Positions 22,277 through 34,864 of a stretch of 64,000 bases of DNA are shown here, in pieces. This stretch comes from Steromphala cineraria. Its lineage: Eukaryota > Mollusca > Gastropoda > Trochida > Trochidae. Each line of letters begins with the position of its first letter. Position 1 is the stretch's first letter. The translations under genes and the position numbers were made by a program. Location: the NCBI GenBank assembly GCA_916613615.1, contig OU744735.1, forward strand, positions 39,071,468 to 39,135,467. The letters run 5' to 3'. The notes beneath the pieces are model-generated. The model was not told where the DNA came from and did no database searches. It worked only from the letters and a program-made list of their open reading frames with translations.

Positions 22277-23190
22277 TTAAGCTAGTTTCTTTTGATCAAC
22301 CGATATGTAACTTTGAGCAAACTATAGTCAAAGTGTTGACGCAGTTAACGTTTTCCTTTATCTTCATATTAAATGCGTTATGTTTAAACATTCGGTAAGA
22401 TAAATTCCTTATACCATTCAAAGGCGGGGTATATGGGCTCGTCGCATAACACAAAGTGAGAGGTTGATATCTCCCTAAAAACCACGCCTCTGAAAGGCAT
22501 AACTTATAATTGATTTGGACGACTCATATTTCATGGTTTATATCTATGAATGTTAGATTTGATGGCTTTTAGTTTTATTTAGTTTGCTTAAGAATGGTGT
22601 TCTAGTTTCATAAATGTTTTTTTTATATTTTGGAAAATCAATATTTGTTTTTTGTTTTTAATTATAAGGGGTAATCATTCATTTTTGAGAAAACAATTGA
22701 GCAATCTTTAATTTTCAAGAATGGTTATATCTATTATGATTACCAAGAGGGTTTATGATACATTTCAAAATGCACACTTATATATATATATATATATATA
22801 TATTTATCTCACATAAACCAGCTCCGAAATCGAACTATTCCTCTTAGTGAGCATTTAGATAAATGTGGAAATGGCAAGTTCAAAGTTTTCCCGATATATA
22901 AACTCAATTATCATAATGACAATGATTTACTTTTGAAGGAATCATATTTTATTCATAAATATGCGCCAAAATTGAATGGCAAAACATGATATTGTTTACA
23001 TTATGATCAATTGTTGTCAAGTTTATTGTGACGTCATAGGTTCCTGTGTGACGTCATAATACTATGTACTGTGTGTCAGTTACTGCATTAAACGGCCTGA
23101 TGAAGCAGGTACAGGATGTACCTGCTGAAAACGTTTGCCAAACTTAATTCAACTTCATCTTCTTCTTTTTAATATGTACTACCATAGAGT
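22277..23190 (+). repeat. ~1 kb direct repeat, unit 2 (Penelope-like?)
   Basis: Second copy of 21,166-22,276, lacking the ~190-bp segment between the (TA)n runs. Near-identity across ~910 bp indicates a recent duplication or an LTR-type arrangement. Confidence 0.85.
23089..23144 (+). ncRNA. Hammerhead-core-like hairpin, copy 2
   Basis: Identical in core, stem II and loop to 22,172-22,227, carried by the second direct-repeat unit. The same limitation applies: no clear stem I. Confidence 0.5.
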
Positions 23191-23294
23191 TTGAACATTA
23201 TTTGTGATATTTCTATATATATATATATATATATAAACTGCTTTGCTTCGTTGATAACGTTGCATTGCTGAAAGTTCAACCATGTTCCACACAC

Positions 23295-23342
23295 ACCATG
23301 CTGATGAGGTCCGAAAGACCGAAACAGCTGGCTGTTCATGGT
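23295..23342 (+). ncRNA. Complete type I hammerhead ribozyme
   Basis: All elements are present in order. Stem I 5' strand is ACCATG (23,295-23,300) and the core is CTGATGA (23,301-23,307). Stem II is GGTC/GACC closing the loop CGAAA (23,308-23,320), followed by GAAA (23,321-23,324). Stem III is ACAGC/GCTGT with a 2-nt loop (23,324-23,335). The cleavage-site residue is T at 23,336, and stem I 3' strand is CATGGT (23,337-23,342), fully complementary to the 5' strand. The invariant bases CUGANGA and GAA and the A-U pair next to the cleavage site are all intact. The short stem III and open stem I match the minimal type I hammerheads known from Penelope-like retroelements and retrozymes. Cleavage would follow a GUU triplet, which is allowed (NUH) though usually slower than GUC. 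Confidence 0.85.
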
Positions 23343-23354
23343 TATATATATAGG

Positions 23355-23445
23355 TATAAAGATGAAGGGGTCTCACGTGAAGTAAATGTAGATATGAAAA
23401 TAAAATACTTCAGACGACACTTGCTGTAGATATCATTTTAATGAT
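23355..23445 (-). repeat. Inverted repeat partner of 21,757-21,850
   Basis: Lies directly downstream of the hammerhead. It is the reverse complement of 21,757-21,850, including the 'AAGGGGTCTCACGTGAAG' landmark. Confidence 0.8.
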
Positions 23446-25138
23446 ATATACTTAATCAGTAATATAATTAACAAATGATGATCTTAAATAACTGATAATA
23501 ATTGATCTATGTCCGTGTAAAGATATACTTCTAATGCTGAGTTACTTGTCAATATTTTCTACCCCTTAAGTGAAAAGGATGCATTTAAAAGTTCTATATG
23601 AACAAATATACATTTTTGCTATACTATAGTAGGTTTGATCAACATTAATTTTTCTGTAACATTTATGGGTTTACAATGATGTTCGTTGGTCGATGAAGAT
23701 GTTTATAGGAAGTATGAAATCGTCCTGATGCAAGTTGCATGTTCTTTGTTATACATGGTGTGGAAAATACCCTTACTGTGACGCTATCGGATAAAGTACA
23801 ATTTCTTTATTTTTTCTACAATAACCCACTGCCTTATTGTCAGGATCAAATCACTCCATTGGCTGTGAAAAAAACCTTATCCATCAATCAACTGAGACTT
23901 CGACAAAATCGAGTTCCAATAAGGTAGTAAGGTGTTTGCTACCAGGAACGCCTTCTTGTGACAACCAAATATAGTTGTGTGATTCTAATCGGTTCTTTGG
24001 TCGAGTCTTTGTTCAATTTAATCATTTGTACTTGTACCTATGCTATAAACCAAATCAACTCTATGCCTCATGTTTATCATGTTCTTTATAAGAAATACGA
24101 TACACTGTTTTGAAACATATAAAAGAAGATATCATTTGACAAGAAAAATGTTTACATATAAATCACAGACGTTTTGATTTTTAATTGTTTTAAACAGTAT
24201 GCTAAAGGTTATTTTCCCCAAAGATTGCTGATAATTCTTGTTAGTCTTTTTTTAATTCTGATTTAGTTATTGTTGTCCAATCCAATGTTTTCTTTACAAT
24301 AAGGCTACACAATGAAAATACAACTATCATCATTTTCATAACGTTCATGCAATTCGTTATTTGATAAATACAGTTGCTCAAACCATCACGAGCTTTGCAT
24401 TATATTATTTACCTGCACTACAATAGTATAGCTCGAAATCTAAGACCAGAACCCTTTCAAGTGATGTCATAGTATAGTTTTATATTAACTTCATGAACCA
24501 TTACTTCATGACGTCATTCAAAAATTACAACGGAATAAATGGTAACAGTGCCTTTGATCTTTATAAAACGCTACTAAATATGGTTAAAACTATTTGTTGG
24601 TTACATGCCTACTAACATATCTAGAAAAAATACGCCTTAACTTTAGCTCTTTACTGCCAATAAATATTGAACTAGTACCAATGACTATGCAGCTTATCAG
24701 TACCAATGACTATGCAGCTTATCAGGCTTTACATTTAACTTTGCTTTAGGGTTTCTAATTTCTAATTATCTAATGAGTCTATAAACAATATTGAATCATT
24801 CTATACCTTGTGGTGTTAGAGAAGAAGATGACAAAAAGGCTTTAGTAGGGGCCACAACATCAGAAATGCTAAAGTTTAGTGTGTATCAATTCAAAAATAG
24901 AATTTGTTCAAACATTCAAGGAAATGTAAAATTGGTAAACGGAGTGACCCTCAATTGAGTTAGACTTAAAATAATTAAAAATAATTTAGGGCTTAAGTTC
25001 CAAAGGTTCACCGATGCCTAATACAGGCCACATGATCTTTAAAAGAGATAAATTAGTCCCCATTGCATAAAGATTGTGTCTACAAGGTTTCAGCTTTCTG
25101 GACCTCATGTTTGTTTAAGTAAAAGACGTAAATAGGTT
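23446..25138. other. No recognised gene; one small tandem duplication
   Basis: AT-rich with short ORFs. At about 24,674-24,723 the 25-bp phrase beginning 'TACCAATGACTATGCAGC' is present twice in tandem. Nothing else can be supported. Confidence 0.5.
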
Positions 25139-25498
25139 TTAAAGGGACAGTAGCACGTTTTTTAATAATTTTATATTTTAAAATTACACTGATAAGTGTA
25201 AGTTAATGCTAAATGTATTATTTTGACACTGTCAATAAATTCACAACACAAGCCAATCATCTATAGTCAGAAGACAAAGCATAAAGATTCACATAAATCC
25301 ATTGGCGGCCATTTTATGTGAACACCTTTAATTCATTTTGTGTATGAAAAAGGAATTGCATGGCTAAACTTTAAGTTATCTATTTTAATTATTACTGATT
25401 CATTTAGTTTAATACATTGTCTTTCGATTGGAACCATTAATTTTCATTTTCCTGACATCATAATATATTCCCCCTAAAACGTGCTACTGCCCCTTTAA
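25139..25498 (+). mobile_element. T2/Kolobok-like MITE, copy 3
   Basis: A 360-bp member of the TTAAAGGGGCAG family (here TTAAAGGGACAG at the left end), bounded by TTAA on both sides and lacking internal coding potential. Confidence 0.85.
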
Positions 25499-27185
25499 TG
25501 GCATGGTCCCTATGGTCCTTATAAGGGGACTCAGGGTCACCATAGATATAAATGATAATCCTCATTAGTCAAGGAGTTTGTACAGCAAGTTTCAGTCTTC
25601 AAAGCTTCAATTTTTTAATAAAAATATGTCCAAAATGGACAACAATTAACGGATGGACTAACTGACTGACGGATGGATGGACAGACGCCGGACACCATAC
25701 CAAGCCATAAGCCCATCGGCTGTCGGCTAATAGGGCATATATTACACACAAGGTCGTATTAATTGAATTCAAAGACGTACTGCATACCTGACAAGCGTCG
25801 TAATGTATTTTTAAAATTCAATTCTTTAAGTTTATAGCGTGCGGTTTATATCAGTTTTAAATGTTTCATTTGAAGAATTGACTAGCAGTTCAAGAGAGTA
25901 AATAGTTGCAGTGTACACAAACGAAAGTAACAAAAGAAGATTTATACCAAACGTCTTTATTCCTATTGCACAGATTGTCAATTTTTGAGATGTAAATGTA
26001 TATCGAAAATACACACTTCGTCTCATCAGAAGTTTTAGTCTATCCATTTGACTGTCCGAGTAACTTAATAAGTACTCTTGAAGTAAACCCACAGATAAAT
26101 CAGAGAAAAACATAAAACAATTGCTTTGTCTTTGTTCGTCTTAACGACACTTTATTTGTAAAAAAATACCGCGTCCTTATACCAGCTTAACATGGCTTAT
26201 TGCCAGGGTTATGTCTGATTGTTTTGTCAAAAAAGTACAACGTTTTTCGTACAAAACGGTACTCATATGTATTCATATGTGAAGAATGTTGAGCTTTAAT
26301 AATATGCATGCAGGAGAAATATCAAACTGAATGAAATGCAATCGTAGTTCATTGTAAGTGCCGTATGAACACTATATGACACATCATGCACAAATCACCT
26401 TTGTCGAGCAGAAATTGTTGTTGTAAAAATGTAATAGATTCGGTTTTAAAGCGGATTATTGAACTCTTTTCCTTATGTGTCATGTGCTCGTTCGTACAGT
26501 GATATGCAATATAAAATCATCATTGTTCATTAGTAAAAACCTACTCTGGTATAGTTTCGTTTTTAGATTATGCATCAATCGTCAACCAAGAGACATGTCA
26601 AGCATGCACGATGTCTGTTTAAAGTTTAAGTTTGGTACGCGTGTGCAAGAAGCAAACAAATGCTGCTGAACAGGCAAGAAGCAAACAAATGCTGCTGAAC
26701 ATTAGAAGGTTGAGAATATACACATGTGACCAGTGAGATTTTATCAGTTGATATAGGGTAGATCAGGGCAAAGCGCGCCCTAGGGGCAAAATGGCCAAGC
26801 ATTATTTCTTCTTAATGATCGACAAATGGCGTATAATTTGTTATGACCAACCAATGAGAGTAAACGACATGAAGCACTGTGACACATGCTTGTGTCGTTT
26901 GCGGGGGTTGGGGACGTATGATATCAATTATTCTAAAAAACATGATTTTGCAATAAGGAATGGATGTGACTAGATATACCATAAAAACACAAAAGGGAAG
27001 TTTGAATCTAATGCACCTATGATGCACATTGGTATCATGTTATCAATGACTAAAGAAATTCGTAACTATTTGCCTTAAGTACCTATGATTTACATATCGA
27101 ACACTACCCTCAATGGGGCAAAAAAAGGCCGGGGAGCGCATTGTCCCGTGTGATCTAAAATATATCCTTGTTGCTAACTAATCGG
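25499..27185. other. No recognised gene; one 30-bp tandem duplication
   Basis: At about 26,645-26,700 the phrase 'GCAAGAAGCAAACAAATGCT' plus ten further bases is present twice in tandem. ORFs up to 93 codons occur (25,832-26,113 minus, with a hydrophobic stretch), but I recognise no family and see no support for coding. Confidence 0.5.
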
Positions 27186-27234
27186 TGGCTTTTTGTATTT
27201 CTAAGGCATACACGTATGACGTAAAAGAGTGCTT

Positions 27235-27442
27235 TTACTTATTTTGTGTCCATTGGCAAGGCACTATATCCACAATGCACTCAGTGAAGCCTGAAATAAT
27301 GGGTGTAGGTTGATTCCTTGCGCCTTCGGCATAGTACAATCACCGTCAGGGTATTAATATGTAACGCTTTGTGCAACTGCGAAGCAGATGATAAATGCGC
27401 ATCATAAGGGGCCTATCATTATCATTATTATTGTATACAGAC
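27235..27442 (+). mobile_element. SINE-like 3' domain
   Basis: The stretch 'TTGGCAAGGCACTATATCCA', then 'AATGGGTGTAGG', then 'TTGCGCCTTCGGC', ending in an 'AAATGCGCATCAT' and (TCATTATTATT)-type tail follows the plan of a conserved 3' domain seen in many marine-invertebrate SINEs, which ends in an ATT-rich simple tail. The tRNA-like head cannot be identified, so the element is probably 5'-truncated or decayed. Confidence 0.4.
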
Positions 27443-27513
27443 CTTAGCATAATGATTCTAACTTGTTTGGCGAATCATACTCATAATCATTTTCTATGGT
27501 TTATATGAACCAA

Positions 27514-27683
27514 TGTTATTACAATTTACCGCGCATCGCATTACAATTTACCGCACACTGAGTGCTAACATTTTACCGCACCCCCTATTACAATTTACCG
27601 CACCTGTGTTTACATTTTACCGCATTTTTATTACAATTTACCGCAGTATTACATCTTACCGCGTTTTGATTACATCTTACCAT
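27514..27683 (-). repeat. Array of GCGGTAAAWTGTAAT motifs, minus orientation
   Basis: Eight copies of the same core as at 20,577-20,848, read here as ATTACAATTTACCGC or TTACATTTTACCGC, with variable spacers of 2-15 bp. Orientation is opposite to the first array, ~6.7 kb away. Confidence 0.85.
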
Positions 27684-27689
27684 TCCAAC

Positions 27690-28957
27690 CTTAGGCACCC
27701 TAAGATATTGAAAACTCCCATATTTAAGTGTTCATACACACTTACTGTCGATTGTATTCTCTCTTGTATTGAAAAACACTTTTGTGATCCCTAGGTCTGT
27801 GAAAGTTGAGAAATGGCTAAGTTTGCGGGGAATCAACTAATGAAGCAGTTAACAAATTCATTAAAAAAAACTAATTCGTGTCACATAATTATTTTTTTCC
27901 AAGAACTTTAAGTGTAATTAGTGTACTGATGTAATATGTTATCGCATATGATAATGTAATATATTTTTGAAAGACACAAAATTTCATATTGTTGTGTACA
28001 AACGGGCAGAATGAAAACATAATGATAATGATTTATCTAAAGGAAAGAAAAGTGTTTGATCAACAAGTTCAACTCAAGGAATCTCAAATTTACTTACAGA
28101 TGTTTAGATTGTAGGCATTTTATAAATTTTTGATGGAACAAGTACTGATAATTCAATGTCATGCTAGCCTCTTATCATGCATGATAAAAAAGGTTTTAGC
28201 GTATGAATGTCAACTATTTAATTCATAACATCCAAAGTTTAATGTGTAGTTTTCCCCCTTTGACAATAGTTATATTTGGCCAAATTTCAGTAGTCTCACA
28301 GTTTTTCTTATATTTTCATTATTTTTGCACATAAGCGATTTTAGTACAATAAAATAATCAATAACAAAGCAATTGTTATATCTGGAGTGGTCAATACATT
28401 AAAATAATCCAAATAGTCCAAGAGCACCCAAGTTTATTTTACAAAATAGGGGGTGCTTAATTAAGTTCTTTGTGTATATATACAAAATATAGTAGTGTAT
28501 AAAGTATGACATTTGATTAAGTAATCTTGGTTAAGCTCCAAAGATTGCAATGTTGACCTGTATACGAAAGCACTTACAATCGATTCTTGCTTAAGGCGTA
28601 CATTCAAAGTGTCCTAACATGGCTCTAATCACTGCAAATGAAGTCATCCCAACAGGGATGGAACTAATGCTTACTTGTAAAACCTAGTGGCCAAAATACT
28701 TTCATTTAATGTGTAACTACATATCCTCAACACTTAAACAAACTCTGCTGTCAAGGAGTGAGATCTTGGTCAAATTGAGTCTATTGGGTGAAAGTGCTAC
28801 CAGTTCTTTAAGGCAAATGAGGTTAAAGATTGTGTGAAATGCTTTCAACAATCTCGTAGAATAAAATGAATATCAAGACATATTATAAAATCCTTCATTT
28901 GTGGTGATTACCAAAAATTTCTTTACTTCTGGTTAGCTTGCTTTGATGGTTGAGGTT
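27690..28957. other. No recognised gene; one dispersed repeat
   Basis: The stretch 28,610-28,720 ('AACATGGCTCTAATCACTGC', 'AATGAAGTCATCCCAACAGG') resembles 36,839-36,945. Otherwise it is AT-rich with no feature I can support. Confidence 0.5.
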
Positions 28958-29087
28958 TTAATGATTATGACAAGATTCATAACATTCACATATATGATAG
29001 CCAGATCCTGTAGGTGTTGTATACAAGATTGACAGTGACTGCGGGGAATCCAATGTAGGAGAAACATCACGACCACCCATCAGGCCT
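28958..29087 (-). CDS. Possible terminal exon of an unknown gene
   Basis: On the minus strand a strong acceptor (CATTCTTTTTTTACAG) precedes an open stretch of 43 codons ending at a TAA. Its residues include G-L-M-G-G-R-D-V-S-P-T-L-D and, near the end, H-I-C-E-C-Y-E-S-C-H. The amino-acid composition is less AT-driven than in the surrounding ORFs, with three Cys in the last ten residues. I recognise no family. There is no clear poly(A) signal close by and no partner exon that I can join to it. Coding status rests on the splice site and composition only. Confidence 0.25.
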
Positions 29088-29926
29088 CTGTAAAAAAAGA
29101 ATGACTCAAAATCAGCCATTGCAAAACATACAAACGTCAACCAAAAATTATCTGATATGACACATTTCAAAGGATTAACGAAGGTTTCTCATAAATTGCA
29201 GAATTCTACACATTCCATTCTATACTCCGTTCTCGAGTGAAGAAAGTAAGGTGTCAATTTCAGAAGTTGTTTGGATTTATACTTTACTCGACTTAACACC
29301 AGACAAAGCTTCAGACTGTAGTTCCGAACAATAAAATAAGTATGGTTCCCTGAAAATAGGTATACAATTATCACGTTTGCTTTTAATGTGTCTGATTCGA
29401 CTTATGGCAACCATCATTGTATAATAAAAAATATATGACATAAGTCAATCCAACTAACATGTACATATCAGACCAATTTAGAGAATCATTTTGCAGCATC
29501 ATGTAGGTTATCGCACGTAGCTCTTAAGATGTTTTACTTATTCATTCATAATCTCTGAGTTACAAAAGCTGATTTCATAAAGATTTCCACATGAAGACGA
29601 AATTTGTTTTTACAGAATCTCGGTTTCTTTCTAGGTCAACACAACAAGTAAAGATAAAATGCTCTTATAAACATTGTAATTTCCCACAACTGCAGACGTT
29701 TCAGTTGTTTTACATTCTTCTTATTGGTAAACTTGATTTCATTTTAAAGTGAATAAAACAATTTGACACAATGTTTGCTTTTGATTTGTTTTCTGTTATT
29801 CATGCTCTTCAGCTTACTCTCACATAAATTTGATGACATAATTACTAAATTATGTTCTTTTCAACATTTCAAATGCTCCTTCAACAGAAGAAAAGGTTAA
29901 CATTGTCACGTTTGTACAGTATATCC

Positions 29927-30148
29927 ATCCTGTCTCAGTGTACGAATGTAACGCTCACTCCACTAATCTACACCCTGGGTTCAGAAGCTAGATTCACTCG
30001 CGCGGCCTGACTTTCAATATAGCCAATAAAATCATTATCTCGTTGAAATTTTATCGAGAAAGTGGCAAGAAAATGATCTGAATCTAGCTTTTGAGCCCAG
30101 GGTACAGATTAGTGGAGTTGCCATAACGTTCGTACCCTGAGACAGGAT
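29927..30148. mobile_element. Small inverted-repeat element (MITE)
   Basis: A 222-bp element whose ends are ATCCTGTCTCAG...CTGAGACAGGAT. The inverted arms extend ~70 bp, including 'CTCCACTAATCTACACCCTG' opposite 'CAGGGTACAGATTAGTGGAG'. No target-site duplication longer than two bases is evident. No internal coding. Confidence 0.8.
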
Positions 30149-30397
30149 GCAGTATACCAGGCATCATTATGATTTAGCAAAATGCATTCCTCATTTATAG
30201 TATCCACATCACGTTTTCATCGTGTGCAATGGGGCGAGTAAAGCAGAATATATTGGGGAAGGTCCGGAATGTCCAAATACTCTGGTCAGAAAACGTCTGT
30301 AGATATTCAACAATTTACATATGCAATAACATCGATACAGTTTAATGAGATTTCAGCTTGGTAAAAGATAGATCAGGTTGAATGAGAATCTAGTGAA

Positions 30398-30490
30398 ATG
30401 GGCGAGTTGGTAAGCTGCTGGTTTTGTCAAACCTGGAATTGTTGCCTTACTCTGAGGGTCTGGGTTCGAATCCTGCAATAATTTGTACTA
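30398..30490 (+). repeat. tRNA-like SINE head
   Basis: 'GGGCGAGTTGGTAAGCTGC' resembles an A box and 'GGTCTGGGTTCGAATCC' a B box, ~60 nt apart with a long variable region of the Leu/Ser type. Acceptor-stem pairing is not evident, so I call a tRNA-derived SINE remnant rather than a tRNA gene. Confidence 0.4.
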
Positions 30491-33400
30491 TTGCAGATTG
30501 TGATCTCAAATATACAAAAGTAAAATCAAACAATCGCAAGTTATCAACCATGTATGTCAATCAATCAAGTTACCTGCAACTTAAGCTGAAAGCTAGATCG
30601 TGCAAGGTGCATATGATTCAACAACCTGTTTCATAAGAACGGTCGCGTAATCGGATAATTGTCAAAATTTAATGTTTTTTCACATTTCTGTTGATACCAA
30701 CTCAAGTTCAGTTGATAAATGTTTTTAACTGGTCCTGTGACGTCATTGTCATCTAGAAAAAAGCCATATAAATGTTGAAGTCCTTGTGCATGAGCCTATT
30801 AACAATACATCTCTTGTAACACGTTATAAGATATATTTTATGAAGTGTATTATGCACGAAGGGGTGAGTGTTCATGTCTACCACTCTTTGCATGTATAAG
30901 AATATATATAAGAAAAAAATATTACGATTTATTATTTCAATGTTTTGATATTCTCACTTTCTACAGGTACACATTATAAGTGGGGTGTCTATGCAATCTG
31001 TGTGACGCTCGTGGATAACATGATTGTTGTTTCATCATACTTTTAACCTTTCATATCTGAGATATTCTTAATACTATGATATTGACAAGGGATAATTACT
31101 TACCTCAAGTAAATTTGGCACAAGCCAGACCACGGGATCTACGATCCTTAATTTTGAGATATTTGCAAAAAAGGTTTTCTTCTATCACATTTTATTGGCT
31201 TTTATTGCCAGCTATATAAGCCAAAAGAATAACAGGGTACTGCAAGAGCTTAGCCGATACAGTATGATGATTGCACAATTAAATGATTTTACTGACTACA
31301 CAAACCACAAGTAGCTTAGCATATCCAATCGCCATGACACTTATTAACCATTTGAATTCAAATCAATCTCTTACATAGAAAACATGAATGGTTATCATGA
31401 ATTTAGAAAAGGCAATTATGCTTATATAATAACATATTAAGTACAAAGGGTGCAATAATGTCAGAATGATAACAACCCTTAAGAGTGGCAAGTTCTATTT
31501 AATTTCGAATAATCCCTAAAAAATAGGTATTACATGATAGCAGAATATATCAGTCTATAATACAAATTGTATTAATGTACTTTTTAATGACATCTATCAA
31601 CTGCAATCAAGTAAGATATTTAAAAGAACGCATTTGGTTTTGGTAAGAACATTTCTTGAAAGATATGTGTATATATATATTATTTGGGATTTGTTGCTGC
31701 CTTGCAATATCACATTTTCATATTACATATTACTTATAAAAAAATAGGTCAAGTTAATTTCATACAAAAACAATTGAAACAATGCAAGCGCTAGCATTAC
31801 GACCTTTCTGCACAGCCTGTAATCCATAGACATGGAATTAGAAATAAAAGACAAACACACTGACACATCATTGACATCAAAAGATAGATAAGAAAGATGC
31901 CCATTATACCAAGTAGCCACAAGGGTTCTGAAACTTCGTAATCTTTCCCATAAAGCCAAGCCCAGAAGGGATTGAGCTAATGTCCTGTGTTTATTGGATT
32001 TGAATTTCCTAGGCAATCTATTAGAACCACCTATTTGTTTTCATCACGAAGGGTAAGTGCCTCTGAAGTACAAGAAGACCTCTCTGGGATTCACATCTGA
32101 GAAGCAAGTCTTGTTTTATTTTGGAGATATGTTAAGATTGTATACTAAGAAAACAACATTGTATGTAAACACATGTCACTTGTGTTTTGAAAATAACACA
32201 TATATAAGATTAAATATGTATGTCGAGACCTATAGGAACTGCTGCAGACTTTGAACATGGATTTGTTGATGTGACAAGTCCACTTCCCGAAGCAAGTCTA
32301 CATGTCAGTCTGGAGAGTAGATACACCTTCCATTATTTTGTACATTCTACGTCCAATAAGGAATAGTTGCAATGCTATATTGATTTAATTGCAGCAATTT
32401 CGTTTGTATTTATTTTTTAGTAATGCAGCAAGCCTTTGTTTATATTCACAACAGTTTTAAGGAGTGTTCAGGGTGTACCGCTATTTTTTATAATGAGTAA
32501 ATGCTCCCTCATTAGGGTTATTTTGAGCCAATTCTATGTGCTGTTAGTAGCACTCCAAGCACCAAGGTGGTAATGCCTGGAAACCTGCTCCACGCTGGGC
32601 GCCAATTACCTTCCAGTGACGGGATGACATGTTCAATCTAGAAGCACATCACCTAATGATTTAGAAACTTCTTCACTGCCCGACTGGAACTGATCTTGAT
32701 GGGTGGAGAGTTGATTACAATTGATTTCTGAGATATTTAGATTTACGAGAACATAATTATACTAGCTTGAAAGTTTCATTTTTAGACATTCTCTTATTCT
32801 ACATGTAACCTTAAAGTCGACATCTGACAAGTAACATTACATCAATCGTTTTTGCTGATTGTCAGTTTCACTTCAGCTACTTGATGCAACATTAACTTGA
32901 ATCAATATGAAGAGAAAGTTATCTATCCCTGAACAGTATTAACATAGGTTAACAACATATCTCCCTTAAGTCCACGTCTAGCACTACTACTTGGGACCTA
33001 AGACACTACCTCCAAGTTGGTGGTAAATGTCTTATATATAACTTAACAGATGGCTCTCCTCACGAATTAATTGTCTGGACGTTTGGCTGTTACACTTTGT
33101 ATAAGGCCGGCATTCCATATGTCTGTTGTGCCTAATGCGTAGTGGGCAATGTGTAGTGCGCATTCAACCCTCTACACTTAAAAAGTATAATTAATTTCGT
33201 TTCTGTGTATATCACAAGGTATATCATCAAGGTATATGTTGACACAAAGTTTTAATCGATTGAAGGTCACATAAGCGTAGCAGTTGACAAAATAGGCGTT
33301 GGGGTTAGGTGCACGCAGCCTGCCTTCTTTATACTAGGTAAGTTTAATAAGGCGTTGAATTAAAGAGGTCGTCCAATTTATTTTCTGTTTTATTTTGTTG

Positions 33401-34864
33401 GGGTTTTTTTTCAGCCTGGCCAATTTGGGATTTTAATGATCCAGGGGCCTCTGCTTAGACCCTGTACCCAACAGACGCTGTGCATTAGACCCATTACCCT
33501 TATGACGTCGACAGAGGCACAGATAACCAGCTTAAATGCCTTCAAGGGAGAACTTTGAGTGAGGTGATTTCCCCCTGACACTGACATTATACTTCAAAAA
33601 ATGTTTTTTTGTAATAAATATTTAATATATTTAACCATTTATATCTTCAGATTAAGTGCCATGTAAAAATGTTATCAATATGATGTAATATTCGATTAAA
33701 AGTCATCTTCGCTAGAGGGTCTTTAGTACAGAACGTAGCTAAATGCTCAAACAATGCCTATTTACCATGTTCTGATTTAACATTCCAACTGATGGGCGTA
33801 TCGTTATAACAACTATTTCTGCTTTTGTTTGAGAAATACTGGTCAGAATAACCTATAGCTAATGGAAAATTCTTTAACTTTCTCACACTTCTGGGGCCGA
33901 TTGTAACTTCTTTGTAATTTTCTTGTACCTTTAATATGTAAGCTGTCAATAGACTGTGCAAATATATTTTGTCAATTGAGAAGCCATCACGCTATTAATT
34001 ATGCAACAATATAACAGGCAGTTGTGGATATGCAATTATATGTATATATAGATAAGCGTAGGTTTTAAATTCATTGTCTCATATTAATATTCCTAATAAT
34101 GCAGGCCAAATCTTTCGCGGATTTTAATAACAATGAATGTATTTTTCCCATTTTACAGTTCACGTCATATTATAATTTATAAATATATATATAATGTGTT
34201 GTTTAGTAATGTAACATAGATTAAATATGAATAATGATTCCATTACGATTGTACATATCTTACAACTGTAAGATTACTTGCCACGTGGTTGATTTAAGTT
34301 ATAATAATGCCAATACAGTACAGCACAAAAAGGTTCATATATAAAGGATCTCAATTAATCATTCTATCTAATCATTATAGTGATTTATTGATAACCATCA
34401 AAAGAAGGAATAGTATAGGAGTTTATGATAAAATCAAGAAATACTAATTTGAACATATTAAACGGATATGTTAAAGTAAGTTATTTTGTAAACGAAGGGC
34501 ATCATATTCTCTCATTCTTTACATCTCCTCAAACGCCTCTTAAGACAGTAATGACTCTACCTTAAGAGCTAGCATGGGTAAAACCTATTACTTCAGTAGC
34601 ACGAAGTAAACGGGATGAAATCCCAATAGTGCAGCCGTTAGCCTTTGGCAAATTTATTATCTGAACTTGACTAGCTTTTCTGAGATTAAATAGGATAGTA
34701 TCACCCCAATGTTACGGTGTACATAAGGCCTGAGATTGGAAAAAGCTAAAACGTCTTTAAAGCTGAATGAGGGGCTTGCCTCGATATCTTGCTGTGAGCG
34801 CACAAAATGTTATTACACCTATGTTGATAGATATTTATACGTGAATGTGTTGGTCAGGATACTC
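30491..34864. other. No recognised gene
   Basis: AT-rich with scattered short ORFs. A minus-strand stretch at ~31,860-32,000 reads N-P-F-W-A-W-L-Y-G-K-D-Y-E-V-S-E-P-L-W in one frame, which looks protein-like. It has only a weak acceptor and no family I recognise. Near 33,405 a pyrimidine-rich acceptor-like run (TTTTTTTTCAG) occurs on the plus strand without an open exon after it. Nothing firmer can be supported. Confidence 0.4.

Noticed and set aside
32460..32700. A conserved-looking stretch with GC-rich phrases such as GGTGGTAATGCCTGG
   Set aside because: It does not fit 5S rRNA, snRNA or tRNA consensus that I can check by eye and has no open frame. I could not support any call.
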